Counted from the first letter of the stretch, positions 1-9,586 are shown. The stretch: DNA of 64,000 nucleotides from an uncultured Oscillospiraceae bacterium (GCA_947631215.1 CANRKN010000001.1:35040-99039); one strand, 5' to 3'. Translations and numbers: made by a program. Notes: generated by a model not told the origin, from the sequence alone.

Positions 1-947
1 CAATCCGGGTCCCTGACCATGTGGGCCTTGGCTGGGTCGTGGGAGTAGCAGACCAGCTTGAAGCCCGCCTTGCCCCACTTCTGATACCGGAGCCGTCCGC
101 CGCAGCAGCCGCAGTAGATGAGCCCGGTGAGCAGGTGGGAGGCCTTGACGGGGGCGTGGGCAACGGAGCGTTCATGCATCTTCCGCACGGCCAGATTATA
201 GGTATCCTCGCTGAGGATAGCCTCGTGGCAGCCAGGAAACTCCTGGCCCTTGTAGGTCACCAAGCCCAGATAGCATCGGCGCCCCAGCACGTTCGACACC
301 AGCCGCTCGTGCAGCAGCCCCAGGATACCGGCGATCTTTCTGGTGGAGTAGCCCTGGATGTAGAGATCGTATATCCTGCGGACGGTCTCCGCGTCCTGGT
401 TGGGCACCAGGATGCCCTGCTGCTGGTCGTAGTCGTAGCCGAAGGGGACGTTGCCCCCGCCCCGCCAGAGGCCCTGCTTGACCCGCTCCAGCATCCCCAT
501 CCGGGTGCGGAGGTAGATGTTCTCACGCTCCAGCTGGGCGAAAACGGAGAGGATGCCGATCATGGCCCGGCCGAAGGGCGTCGTGGTGTCGAAGTTTTCG
601 TTGATGGACACGAAGCCCACCTCGTTGGGCAGGAACACGTCCTCAATGAGATAGAGGGTGTCCTTCTGGCTTCGGGACAGACGGTCCAGCTTGTAGACCG
701 CCACGTTCTCCAGCCTGCCGGCCTGGGCGTCGGCGATGAGCCGCTGGATCTCCGGCCGGTTCAGATTGCTGCCGCTGTATCCGCCGTCCACATAGAGGTC
801 GAACCGCTTCCAGCCCTTTACGGCGCAGTAGGCCTCCAGCTTCTCGGTCTGGGCGGGGATGCTGTAGCCCTCCTCCGCCTGGGCGTCGGTGGACACACGG
901 ATATACAGGGCGCAGATCTTTTCCTCGTTGGGGTTATTGCTGTTCAT
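1..947 (-). CDS. Large serine recombinase, C-terminus off the window
   Basis: Site-specific DNA recombinase of the large serine family, expected to integrate and excise the mobile element it lies in. About 315 residues are visible. The resolvase domain spans residues 12-150 and has the catalytic serine in the RVSTD motif (about residue 19) and the YKLDRLSRS motif. A recombinase domain follows (about 165-265), then the start of a zinc ribbon (YCGCCGG). Family members usually have 450-550 residues, so roughly a third is missing to the left. The ATG at 947 follows an AAAGGAGTG ribosome site. It reads outward toward the left edge, the usual position of such genes at an element end. Confidence 0.93.
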   Translation of the reverse strand, partial: MNSNNPNEEKICALYIRVSTDAQAEEGYSIPAQTEKLEAYCAVKGWKRFDLYVDGGYSGSNLNRPEIQRLIADAQAGRLENVAVYKLDRLSRSQKDTLYLIEDVFLPNEVGFVSINENFDTTTPFGRAMIGILSVFAQLERENIYLRTRMGMLERVKQGLWRGGGNVPFGYDYDQQQGILVPNQDAETVRRIYDLYIQGYSTRKIAGILGLLHERLVSNVLGRRCYLGLVTYKGQEFPGCHEAILSEDTYNLAVRKMHERSVAHAPVKASHLLTGLIYCGCCGGRLRYQKWGKAGFKLVCYSHDPAKAHMVRDPD

Positions 948-1058
948 AACACTCCTTTCCTCGATGATCGAACTCCACCAAGTTCATACCCAGTATAATT
1001 CCGGCAAATGCCAAATGCAAATGTGCAAAGCAGGTAAATGGTGGAGGGAAAGGAAGAT

Positions 1059-1232
1059 TTAACCTGCTATGGGAGATGTTTCCTGCTGAGGCTCGTCTTT
1101 GGGCGGCTGCGGCTGGGCCTGGACCGCCCGGGACTGCACCTCGCGGATGAGTTGGATGACGCCCTCGTTGGCGACCTTCATGGGCGGGATCGCGCTGACG
1201 GGCTGTTCGTTTATGAATCTGATGACTTCCAT
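1059..1232 (-). CDS. Small conserved-looking protein upstream of the recombinase
   Basis: A 57-residue protein read in the same direction as the recombinase, with 111 bases between them. It starts MEVIRFINEQPVSAIPPMKVAN and ends in a Gln/Pro-rich tail. No function is recognised. Small genes of this kind often precede serine recombinases in clostridial elements. The ATG at 1232 has only a weak GTGAGG site. An in-frame TTG at 1253 is the alternative start. The amino acid composition looks protein-like, unlike the other short frames here. Confidence 0.5.
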   Translation of the reverse strand: MEVIRFINEQPVSAIPPMKVANEGVIQLIREVQSRAVQAQPQPPKDEPQQETSPIAG

Positions 1233-1340
1233 GGCGGGCCTCACAAGCGGCAAAAATGGGGACTGCTGGTGAAATCATAGCCACGGAAGGTGTTTTTTAG
1301 TAAGGGCGGCGTTTTCATGGTGCCGCGCCTCCTTCCTGGT

Positions 1341-1371
1341 CCCATGAAAGCCCAAAGCGGGCTTTCATGGG
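1341..1371. repeat. 13-bp perfect inverted repeat
   Basis: CCCATGAAAGCCC and its exact complement are separated by five bases. No T-run follows on either strand, so it is not a classical terminator. It lies in the non-coding stretch between the recombinase region and hsdR and could be an operator, a recombination-related site or an RNA hairpin. Confidence 0.7.
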
Positions 1372-1897
1372 GGTTATAGGAACATTCACCGGACGGTCGG
1401 CGGCTTGCCGGCTCCACGGGCGTCTCACCCCCGCGTGGTTCTCACGCGGCCGCCCCCATTGCCTGAGACGGGTCTGGGCTTGCCAAGCGAAGAGGGCCGC
1501 CGACTGTGGCTGGACGGGAGTATCATTGTCCCCATTGCCTGTCATCGCCGCGCCGGGTGCCGTCCGGCGCTCTCAGCGGGCCGTCTGTCGCTCTCTGCCG
1601 ATGGCTGGTCATGGCGCGGCCGCTGAAGTGGCTTATGCTCATCGCAATAACAATGGGAATGTGTCTGTTGAATGGGCTATTCGGTTGTCATGGCAGCCCC
1701 GCACGGTTCGCGCACCCGCCGGGGTTCTCTTTGGCATGAACTAATTGTAGCATGAGGAAATAGCCTTGGGCGGTCAGGATTGGCAAGGTTTTTGGTTGGT
1801 TTTCCGACCAAAATGACTTATTTCATAAAACCATGCTGGTCGGTCGTCTGTCTCTCGCGCTAGCGATCGTGCTGTTTCTGGTAATAACCGTAGCGTG
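1372..1897. other. Non-coding stretch, no gene recognised
   Basis: Only short frames with low-quality Arg/Pro/Cys-rich translations are present and none has a convincing ribosome site. A weak inverted repeat lies near 1790-1815 (TTTTGGT / ACCAAAA). I see no other structure here. Confidence 0.5.
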
Positions 1898-1898
1898 A

Positions 1899-1926
1899 AA
1901 AACTCGGCCCGCTTGGGCCGAGTTTT
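1899..1926. terminator. Intrinsic terminator downstream of hsdR
   Basis: A 12-bp perfect stem (AAAACTCGGCCC / GGGCCGAGTTTT) with a GCTT loop. It is T-rich on both sides and so can work in both directions. It lies about 80 bases beyond the hsdR stop codon and probably ends the restriction-modification operon. Confidence 0.85.
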
Positions 1927-2003
1927 CTTAATTTCGGGTGAGATGAAGACAATTTGTCTTAATTCTATAAACTATGGAAATAGACAATACACTTACCCAT
2001 TGC

Positions 2004-5000
2004 TTAATTATTCTCTTCGAAATTTTCGACTTGCTCCATGACTTTGCGGAAAACCTCAGGGCTGTACTGGGGCGGGTAGCCATTTTTGATGAGGCAAACC
2101 TTAATGTCAAATTTCAGTTGATCCCGGATGATTTGATTGTTGAGCCAGTCTGCGAACGACGATTTGGTGTCGATTATTTCCTTGATCTTTTTTGCCAGAG
2201 ACTTGCATTTCTCGTTGACGGTGACACCGTTTACGACCTTGTCTTCGCCATATTCGAAGTTGTACTGATCTCGCAGCGCCATCAAAATGTCATAAAATGC
2301 CTTCTCCTCAAAGGTCAATCCGACTTTGCGGAAGCTTTCCCGGTCGGCCTGCATCTCTTTGAGAATCTGCAATGCCTGCTCTGTGGCGTTCTTTATGATC
2401 TCATCGGCGGTCTGCTCCTGTGCAACTCCGGCTTCTTCAGCGGTGAGGTGCTTGCGCCGCTCATGGTATTGTTTGATAGTGTCCTCAAGCATTTCCTGAA
2501 ACTTCTTGGCCGCTATCTGATTAACTTTTCCGTATTCCCTGATCTGCTTGCGAAGCATCTTGACCAGCAGTTCCAATTTGGACGCAGGCATTTTCACATC
2601 GGACAGCTTTTCATAATACTCCGGGCTGAAAATGTCCTCCTGCTCACCATTTTCGAGAATGCTTTCTACCTCGTTATACTTTAATGCCTCTTCGACCATT
2701 TTTGCTACATTGCGATTCATGGTCTCGGTGTCAATTTCGCTGGTGCCGCTCATCTTGCGGACGAACCCGGCAATTGCCATAAAGCACTGTGCGAGAGAAG
2801 ATTCTTCCTCGCTCAGTTCCCCGGAGGGCTGGCAGATATCATAGGCGGCGCGCATTCTCTTGACGGTATTCAGAAAATATGTCTTGAAGGATACCTTCTG
2901 AACGCGTTTTCCATCTTCGCTTTCTTCATTCATCGCCTGCGCAGAGATGAATACATATTCCGCCGCCTTTGCCAGAAGCCTGTACCGTTCTGCCGGGTCA
3001 CCGTTCGGGTCAAGAAACGGAGCTAAGTCGTACCCTGTAAAGAGGTCCTTCAAGATCTGCAGCTTTTCCCGGAACACATCGGTCGCAAGCTCAATATCGT
3101 CGGCGGTGGGGGCGATGGAATTGTCCCCGCCATATATTTTCAGAGCTTCGCGCATATTGTCGCGGATGCCGATGTAATCAACGATCAGGCCGTGGTCCTT
3201 TCCAGGATATTTTCGATTCACGCGGCTTATGGTCTGGATCAGCATATGCTTTTTCAGGGGCTTGTCGTTGTACATGTAGGTGAGGGAAGGAACGTCAAAC
3301 CCGGTGATCCACATATCCACAACGATGGCTATGCAGAAATTGGACTTATCCTGTTTGAATGCGGCGGCGAGATCGCTGGAACGTTTATCGTTCTTCAAAC
3401 CGCCGAGATAATTGTACATATCCGGGTTGTCGTTTTTGCCCACGCTTGCCACCAGGGCCATAAACGGCATTGGGGTCAATTCCCGCAATTCTTCCTCTGC
3501 TGGCTTTACCCCGTCGGGGGCTTTCTTTTCTACGAACCACTCCGGATAGAGTGCTTGAAACTTTTTCAGCAAATCAAAGGCGATCTTCCTGTTTGAGCAG
3601 ACGACCATGGCTTTCTGGACCCTATCTGGATCGTTGGCGCAGGAGGAAACATAGTGGTCATGGATGTCGACTGCAAGACGCTCCAGCCGGGACGGCTCTC
3701 CCAAAATGACCTCCATGGAGCTCATGGCCTTCTTGCTTGCCTCGATGTCCTCTTCTGTCGCGCCGTCATCCGCGCACTGTTTGTAATAATCCTCGATTTG
3801 TCTGACCTTTTCCTGATCCAGCAGCACTTTGGCTATGCGCGGGTGATACTTTATGCGCACGGTGATCCCGTCGGCAACGGCCTGATCCATCGTATATCGG
3901 TCGATCTCGTCGCCAAAGGTCTGGTATGTCTCGTCGATGGGTGTGCCAGTGAAGCCGACGAAGGTCGCATGAGGGAACGCCTCACGCAGAACTTTTGCGT
4001 ATGGCTTGGACACCAGAGCTTGCATATTTTTGTCCGCGTCTTTGGTAAATTTGATCCTTCGTGCGTGGTCAAGCTGTGTCCTGTGAGCCTCGTCGGAGAA
4101 GCAGATAATGTCCGCCCGGTCGTTGATCAGACCGATCTTATCCTCTTTTCTGTCACAAAACTTCTGGATCGTGCAGATATAAAAACCTCCTGTCCCTCTG
4201 GCTCGAAGCTCGGTCCTGAGGTGGTTGCGGTCCTTGACAACGCTGACTTCGCCCAGGCTCAAAAATTCTGTGCTCTTTGTGAAAAGCTTTGCCCCTTGTG
4301 TCTGGAGGTCATCCCGGTCGACGATCATGACAACGGTCGGCGAACCCATTCCCGGCACATCTTTGCACCGCAAGGCGAGCTGGCGAGCAAGAAATGCCAT
4401 GGTATAGGTCTTGCCGCATCCGGTGGCACCGAAATATGTGCCGCCCTTGCCGCTCTTGGCAATGACCGACTTCACGATGCTCTGCTTCAACAGCCGCACA
4501 GCAAAAAACTGCGGATACCGACACACGATCTCCCGTTTTTCTTGGTCATACTCGCTGTCCTGAAAATATATGTAATCCCGAAATATCTCCAGGAAACGGC
4601 TGGGGCTGTATACGCCCTTTATCATCGTTTGTACTTCGTCAAAGGGAAGGGAAGAGACCTTGTCTCCCTCGTTCACACGCCGCCATGCATAGAAGTGCTC
4701 ATAGGGGGTGTGAACAGTTCCGAGGCGCGTTTTAACGCCGTCAGAAATACAGGCGAGGGGACAGTATTGCAGCAGGTGGGGAATATCCCGCCAGTAGCGG
4801 CCGTTGATCTGCTCCCAGGCGGTATATATCGTGGCTTTGGGATCAGAGGGGTTCTTCAGTTCGATCACGCACAGAGGCATTCCGTTGACGAACAGGAGAA
4901 TATCCGGCCGGCGGGTCTGCTTTTGTCCGTTGTTGGTGTACTCAACTGTGAACTGATTGACGGCGCGGAAAAGATTATTTTCCGGGTGTTCAAAGTCGAT

Positions 5001-5333
5001 CAGCGCGACCATCCTGGCCAGACCGCTCTGGGGCATGAACTGAAGTCCGTTGACCATCCAGCCGTAGACCTTGTGAAGCGTTGCGAAGGGGCTGTCCGCG
5101 CCGACGAGCCTGACCGTATCCATAATCTGGCGAATGTCCTCCGCCGTCAGGTCGGAATTGGTCTTGCACAGGAACTGCTCCATATCGTCCAAATACAGAA
5201 CATCCCTTTGGGAACTGCGGGGGATACTGCCGCCGGGCAGGTACTGCCAGCCTTCCTCCTCCAGATAGGACAGGAAGGCATACTCGAATTCCCACTCGCA
5301 GTAGCGGCCATTGTAGTTCTGTAGTTTCGACAT
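2004..5333 (-). CDS. hsdR: Type I restriction enzyme, R (motor/nuclease) subunit
   Basis: ATP-dependent translocase and endonuclease subunit of a type I restriction-modification enzyme; with HsdM and HsdS it cuts unmodified DNA far from the recognition site. 1109 residues, normal for the family. The N-terminal PD-(D/E)xK nuclease shows D144, E158 and K160 (IELK). The helicase core has Walker A GATGCGKT (303-309), DEAH (414-417), the GFTGTP motif and a QTISRVNR motif VI. The C-terminal part is helical and charged. Last gene of the operon, 28 bases after the accessory gene. All key residues are present, so it should be active. Confidence 0.96.
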   Translation of the reverse strand: MSKLQNYNGRYCEWEFEYAFLSYLEEEGWQYLPGGSIPRSSQRDVLYLDDMEQFLCKTNSDLTAEDIRQIMDTVRLVGADSPFATLHKVYGWMVNGLQFMPQSGLARMVALIDFEHPENNLFRAVNQFTVEYTNNGQKQTRRPDILLFVNGMPLCVIELKNPSDPKATIYTAWEQINGRYWRDIPHLLQYCPLACISDGVKTRLGTVHTPYEHFYAWRRVNEGDKVSSLPFDEVQTMIKGVYSPSRFLEIFRDYIYFQDSEYDQEKREIVCRYPQFFAVRLLKQSIVKSVIAKSGKGGTYFGATGCGKTYTMAFLARQLALRCKDVPGMGSPTVVMIVDRDDLQTQGAKLFTKSTEFLSLGEVSVVKDRNHLRTELRARGTGGFYICTIQKFCDRKEDKIGLINDRADIICFSDEAHRTQLDHARRIKFTKDADKNMQALVSKPYAKVLREAFPHATFVGFTGTPIDETYQTFGDEIDRYTMDQAVADGITVRIKYHPRIAKVLLDQEKVRQIEDYYKQCADDGATEEDIEASKKAMSSMEVILGEPSRLERLAVDIHDHYVSSCANDPDRVQKAMVVCSNRKIAFDLLKKFQALYPEWFVEKKAPDGVKPAEEELRELTPMPFMALVASVGKNDNPDMYNYLGGLKNDKRSSDLAAAFKQDKSNFCIAIVVDMWITGFDVPSLTYMYNDKPLKKHMLIQTISRVNRKYPGKDHGLIVDYIGIRDNMREALKIYGGDNSIAPTADDIELATDVFREKLQILKDLFTGYDLAPFLDPNGDPAERYRLLAKAAEYVFISAQAMNEESEDGKRVQKVSFKTYFLNTVKRMRAAYDICQPSGELSEEESSLAQCFMAIAGFVRKMSGTSEIDTETMNRNVAKMVEEALKYNEVESILENGEQEDIFSPEYYEKLSDVKMPASKLELLVKMLRKQIREYGKVNQIAAKKFQEMLEDTIKQYHERRKHLTAEEAGVAQEQTADEIIKNATEQALQILKEMQADRESFRKVGLTFEEKAFYDILMALRDQYNFEYGEDKVVNGVTVNEKCKSLAKKIKEIIDTKSSFADWLNNQIIRDQLKFDIKVCLIKNGYPPQYSPEVFRKVMEQVENFEENN

Positions 5334-5361
5334 GGCTTTGATCCTCCGGCGTCACAAGAGA

Positions 5362-6306
5362 TCAAGAATTGTCATTAGTTGAGTTTTGTTTTAAGTAAAG
5401 GATTGCTGTGGCAATCAAGGAGAGACATCGATTAAAGAAATAGTCATAATGTCGAATATCTACAATATCAATCTTATTGGTCTCGTGATGACGAATCCGA
5501 AAACTATTCCCGATAGTAGTTAATGCGCGGAATTCTGCATCAAACAAATCCATATATTCAGGTACGCCGCCGGACATATCATCAATAATCTGGGCTGCGG
5601 ACCCCTTCTTGTCCAAATTTTGGTAATACGTTTTCAACCGTTCAAAAGCATCCCATATTTTTTCTACAGCATATTTTTGATCATCTGGATGTGGGGACGT
5701 ATGTTTTTGGATAGCAGTTGTTAATAGTTCTTTAATACCATTTTCGTCGATTTTAGCTATATTATCTGCAATTTTATCTGACAGGACAGAAACTTCCTCA
5801 ATGCGCTCAACCTCCAGGTTTGCTGTTAAGTGATATAGCAATCCTGTCTTTTGAAAAATATCGTTGATTTCTTCCACGAACGTTTGCGCAATGTTATTGG
5901 TGGAGCCAAAGATTAGGTGATTATGCCGAAAGAAGCTGTGATAATTCCTCGACTTTATATCCCGGACGTTTTGCGCGACAAACTCAATCAAATCAAAGAG
6001 CGCATATTGGTCGTACTTATCGCTTGTTTCCTCATGCCCAAATACGTTATGTGTAGACCGTGGTTTAGCAATGCTACCGGAACGTCTGAACAGCGCGGGA
6101 ATTTCAAATTGCATATTTTCATTGAATTTCTCATAGTCCATGCCACAGCAGCCACACCCATCTGGACATTCTTCAGGATACTTCCAAGCCAGGTATTCAA
6201 AATACTCTGAGCAACAGTCATACAGGAGCGAATATGTTGTTATAGTTATCACATCGGTTTTTTCTATTGGCGTACGCATCCCGTGCCGTTCAGTATATAA
6301 ACTCAT
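5362..6306 (-). CDS. Unknown accessory protein inside the hsd operon
   Basis: A 314-residue protein of unknown function between hsdS and hsdR. Its start overlaps the end of hsdS by 17 bases and follows a GGAGG site, so translation is probably coupled. Visible features are a Cys-rich CPDGCGCCG motif near residue 50, a mostly helical body, and a C-terminal segment with R-I-R-H-H-E followed by a hydrophobic helix. That segment recalls HEPN-like or abortive-infection C-termini, but no clear RxxxxxH catalytic motif can be assigned. The gene is visibly AT-rich compared with hsdR. It may be a regulator, an anti-restriction safeguard or a second-line defence effector; function unproven. Confidence 0.8.
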   Translation of the reverse strand: MSLYTERHGMRTPIEKTDVITITTYSLLYDCCSEYFEYLAWKYPEECPDGCGCCGMDYEKFNENMQFEIPALFRRSGSIAKPRSTHNVFGHEETSDKYDQYALFDLIEFVAQNVRDIKSRNYHSFFRHNHLIFGSTNNIAQTFVEEINDIFQKTGLLYHLTANLEVERIEEVSVLSDKIADNIAKIDENGIKELLTTAIQKHTSPHPDDQKYAVEKIWDAFERLKTYYQNLDKKGSAAQIIDDMSGGVPEYMDLFDAEFRALTTIGNSFRIRHHETNKIDIVDIRHYDYFFNRCLSLIATAILYLKQNSTNDNS

Positions 6307-7402
6307 CTGATTGTTCCTCCAACGATCCCTTGATCAGAATTGGACAGATATTTTTAAGCCTTGCTTTGAGGTTGTTATTAATCTCACGACGGGTTATGTA
6401 TGTATCATATATCTCTACAATCGCTTTCTGCTCTGGCAGCGGCGGCACAGGTATTTCAATTTCATAGAATCTGGGCAGATCAAGATTTGTCCTGATACTG
6501 GCGTCGCTCATGAACCACCCGCGGCGGTCACTCTCTTTCCGTAAAAACCACATCATTATGTATTCAGGAAGGACCTCTTCATCAATGACCTGCATCACAG
6601 AATAGGCGGGTGAAATGATAGCGGGTTCGTTGTCAGTATAGAGCGCTATCCTTATGCACTCATCCCGACCGGTCTGCATCCCCGAATAAGCGAACTGTCC
6701 CTTTTTGACTACCTTGTATTTCTTCAGATCAACATCGGTCATATTTGCTACGGATGGCATGAATTGTTTGTCTATGTTAATTCCTTGGACGTTGGAAACC
6801 GCACCACTGTCATTTTGTGTGTTGATTTCCTGAAAAACTTGTCCCAACGGCTTTGTGGGAGAGGAATTCTTTTGTCTATCCAACAAAATGTCAAAGGCCA
6901 ATTTCAAATCGTCTAGCCCACATTCATAGCTCTGTTGGTTAGCTAGTATTGCATCATAAATATCGACATATTTTCGCTGCGTTGTTATACTTGGAAGTTG
7001 AATCTCGAATTCTGACAACGCCGGAACGCGAAAATAATTTCTTGCGGAGCCTACCGCTTCAAACCAGCATTTCCTGGCAAACTCCTCCCGCTTAATAAAT
7101 AAATTCAGATACTCGGGCAAAACAATGTCTTTCCTTGTGATATAGAATATTTCATATAATGATGAACACATTGCTTTATCAAATGTGTTATTGAAAGCAA
7201 TAGAGTTTAGCTCCATCCTGGCTGGGTTAAAAACAAAGTCATTCCTGTAAAAAATGTTATATATTGAAGTGTCTGCATCAACTTGCTTAGGAGGGATGAA
7301 ACCATCTTGAGAAACTCCACATATTGGCAGCAGTTCATTACCGGAATATTTTTCTCTTCTCTGCTTTATTAAGTCTCCAAATCTAAATTTAGTCAATGCC
7401 AT
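6290..7402 (-). CDS. hsdS: Type I restriction-modification specificity subunit
   Basis: DNA-recognition subunit that gives sequence specificity to both HsdM and HsdR. 370 residues with the usual two-half layout. A first target-recognition domain (about 1-140, ending EFEIQLPSITTQRKYVDIYD) is followed by a helical spacer. A second domain (about 180-330, ending YEIEIPVPPLPEQKAIVEIYD) is followed by another helix. The repeated LPxxxxQxxxVxIYD junctions are typical. It overlaps hsdM by 14 bases. It is AT-rich relative to hsdM and hsdR, as is common for frequently exchanged specificity genes. Confidence 0.93.
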   Translation of the reverse strand: MALTKFRFGDLIKQRREKYSGNELLPICGVSQDGFIPPKQVDADTSIYNIFYRNDFVFNPARMELNSIAFNNTFDKAMCSSLYEIFYITRKDIVLPEYLNLFIKREEFARKCWFEAVGSARNYFRVPALSEFEIQLPSITTQRKYVDIYDAILANQQSYECGLDDLKLAFDILLDRQKNSSPTKPLGQVFQEINTQNDSGAVSNVQGINIDKQFMPSVANMTDVDLKKYKVVKKGQFAYSGMQTGRDECIRIALYTDNEPAIISPAYSVMQVIDEEVLPEYIMMWFLRKESDRRGWFMSDASIRTNLDLPRFYEIEIPVPPLPEQKAIVEIYDTYITRREINNNLKARLKNICPILIKGSLEEQSDEFIY

Positions 7403-8996
7403 AGCCTATCCCCTTAAACGCTTCTTCGAGCATCTTTTGCGACTGCTTTTCGGCGGCCATGATGGCTTTCACCTCTTCTTGGATACGTGCCATTTCTTTC
7501 GGAAAGTCGATATCCAAGTCGTGATCGACAAACTCGATATACTTGCTGGGCACAAGGGACCAACCGTTTTTCTCGATCTCGTCTATACCCACGCTGCGGT
7601 AAAGCTCCGGCACCTCATATTTCGTGCCGTCAGTTCCTTCACTCTGCCAGGTGTGATAGATGTCCGCTGCTCTCTGGATCTGCTCGGTGATCAAACGCAC
7701 TTTCTTCTTGTTTTCACCCTTTACCGGATTTTCCGTCCAGGTACGCAGATCCATGAAGAGAAACTCATGCTCGCGGTCGCGCAGATTTCTCCCGTGATAG
7801 GAGCCGCCTTTTTTATTCTGATTCAGTATCCAGAGCGTAACGCTGATGTCTGTCGTGATAAAGAGTTCCCGTGGAAGGATAATAATGGCTTCGACCTTGT
7901 CCTTTTGTATAAGTTTCTTCCGTATCTCCAATGTGTCGCTGTCGCCCAAAGCGCCGTTTGCCAGAAGGAAGCCGGCAACGCCGTCGAGAGGCTTCAAATG
8001 CGAGAGGATGTGCAATATCCAAGCATAGTTGGCATTGCTCTCCGGCGGCGTCGTATAATCCGCCCAGCGGGGATCGTACTTTAGGTTTTCATTATACCAG
8101 CCTTTCAGATTGAAAGGCGGATTGGCCATGATGTAATTGAAATACAGCCCCCTGTGAAGGTCGTGGGTAAAGGAAGAATCGCTCATCTCGCCCAGGTTGT
8201 GGCTGATGTTGCGCAGGACCAGATTCATCTTGGCCAGCCGATAGGTCGCTGGCTCTTTCTCCTGGCCGTACACATTGATGCGGCTGATGTCGCCACGTTT
8301 TTCCCGGACGAGTTCTGCGCTCTGAATGAACATGCCGCCTGAGCCGCAGCAGGGGTCATACAGCGTCCCGTCATAGGGTTCGATCATGGCGGCGATCAGC
8401 TGGACCACGTCATGGGGCGTGTAGTACTCGCCCTCTTCCTTCGTCGCGTTTACGGCAAACTCTTTCAGGAAGTATTCATATACGCGGCCGATCAGGTCTT
8501 TTTCCTCGCCGAACGCCTTGTGACTGATCTTATTGACCTCGTCGACGATTTTTTTAATGTCGTTCGGGGCAAGGTTCCGCGTGGTAAACGTCCCCTCCAC
8601 AAAACATCCCTTTAGTTTGTCATTGCTGGCAGCCATGCTGTGCAGGGCGGTATCCAGCGCCACATTGAGGTCCGGCGCAGGCGTGTTGATGATCGTTGGA
8701 GACCAGCGGGCTTCTATTGGCAGGTTGTACGTTCCATCCGTAAAGGTCGGGTCATCAAAAAACGCCGCTTTGATCTCCTCGTCCTCGGGGTCAAGGCCCT
8801 GGGCAATCAGGTCTTGCTTGAGCCGTTCAATGCCGTCCTCGAATTTTTCTCCGATGAAACGCAGAAAAACAAGCGTGAGCATCATGTCGCGCTTTTCAAA
8901 GAATGAACCGGAATTGCGCGCCTGACGCAGAATATCACGGCATTTGAACAGGATGGCATCCAAATTCATTTTTCCTTCTGTCTTTTTCTTTGCCAT
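7389..8996 (-). CDS. hsdM: Type I restriction-modification methyltransferase subunit
   Basis: N6-adenine DNA methyltransferase that protects host DNA and is required for restriction. 535 residues. An N-terminal HsdM helical domain precedes the Rossmann methyltransferase with the AdoMet motif DPCCGSGG (214-221) and the catalytic NPPF motif (292-295). First gene of the operon hsdM-hsdS-accessory-hsdR. The ATG at 8996 is preceded by an AAGGT site. The likely promoter lies in the inverted repeat near 9146-9151. Confidence 0.96.
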   Translation of the reverse strand: MAKKKTEGKMNLDAILFKCRDILRQARNSGSFFEKRDMMLTLVFLRFIGEKFEDGIERLKQDLIAQGLDPEDEEIKAAFFDDPTFTDGTYNLPIEARWSPTIINTPAPDLNVALDTALHSMAASNDKLKGCFVEGTFTTRNLAPNDIKKIVDEVNKISHKAFGEEKDLIGRVYEYFLKEFAVNATKEEGEYYTPHDVVQLIAAMIEPYDGTLYDPCCGSGGMFIQSAELVREKRGDISRINVYGQEKEPATYRLAKMNLVLRNISHNLGEMSDSSFTHDLHRGLYFNYIMANPPFNLKGWYNENLKYDPRWADYTTPPESNANYAWILHILSHLKPLDGVAGFLLANGALGDSDTLEIRKKLIQKDKVEAIIILPRELFITTDISVTLWILNQNKKGGSYHGRNLRDREHEFLFMDLRTWTENPVKGENKKKVRLITEQIQRAADIYHTWQSEGTDGTKYEVPELYRSVGIDEIEKNGWSLVPSKYIEFVDHDLDIDFPKEMARIQEEVKAIMAAEKQSQKMLEEAFKGIGYGID

Positions 8997-9119
8997 CGGA
9001 ATTGACCTTCCATTTCTGTTTTTCAGACTGCCCGGCTGGAACGCTGGGGTAGAGGGTATATCCTACTTATATATCATGTTGCGCGGTTCCGGTGTTGGCC
9101 GTGAGCGTGACTGACATAT

Positions 9120-9156
9120 TGTGGTATAATAACGATTTTGCCACTATTATACCACA
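9120..9156. promoter_or_regulatory. 12-bp inverted repeat carrying mirrored -10 boxes
   Basis: TGTGGTATAATA (9120-9131) and its exact complement (9145-9156) are separated by 13 bases. Each arm contains TATAAT, one facing mntA (9125-9130) and one facing hsdM (9146-9151). Matching -35 boxes are weak. It could be a divergent promoter with a dyad operator controlling expression of the restriction system. Confidence 0.6.
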
Positions 9157-9224
9157 GACATATTCCTCTCACAAACTGTTTTTGATGCTTGTTGGAGCCG
9201 AAGTGTGCAGCCAAAAGAAACGTG

Positions 9225-9253
9225 TTGAGTTTTGCCACCCGGTAGGATATAAT
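9225..9253 (+). promoter_or_regulatory. Promoter of mntA-hepT
   Basis: TTGAGT (9225-9230), a 17-base spacer and TATAAT (9248-9253), 30 bases before the mntA start codon. Confidence 0.7.
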
Positions 9254-9283
9254 GAATTACAAGACAGGGAAGGAGGGAGAACG

Positions 9284-9586
9284 ATGGCTCAGGCCCCTCA
9301 GATCGCCGACATACAGAGAACTGTGGCAGATTTGGGAAAACAGTATGGTGCCGAACGGATATTTCTTTTCGGCTCGTTTGCCCGCGGAGATGCTGCGGCT
9401 GACAGCGATATAGACCTTCGGATCGACAAGGGTAAGATACGCGGCCTGTTTGCCCTGTCCGGCCTCCACCTTGCCCTGGAGGAGCGTTTGGGCAGAAAGG
9501 TGGATCTTCTCACCTCTGACAGCCTGGACGCAGAATTCCTTGCCAACATCCGCCCGGAGGAGGTGTTGCTCTATGACCATGAGTGA
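9284..9586 (+). CDS. mntA: MntA antitoxin, minimal nucleotidyltransferase
   Basis: Nucleotidyltransferase antitoxin of a HepT/MntA (type VII) system. The family silences its HEPN toxin by adding AMP to a tyrosine in the toxin. 100 residues from an ATG placed behind a strong AAGGAGGGAG site. The catalytic motif GSFARG-x-AAADSDIDL is present (about residues 31-46), with both metal-binding aspartates. Overlaps hepT by 14 bases, so the pair is translationally coupled. Confidence 0.9.
   Translation: MAQAPQIADIQRTVADLGKQYGAERIFLFGSFARGDAAADSDIDLRIDKGKIRGLFALSGLHLALEERLGRKVDLLTSDSLDAEFLANIRPEEVLLYDHE

Noticed and set aside
1367..1744. Short plus-strand frames in the non-coding stretch
   Set aside because: Translations are Arg/Pro/Cys-rich, several frames overlap equally well, and none has a ribosome site.
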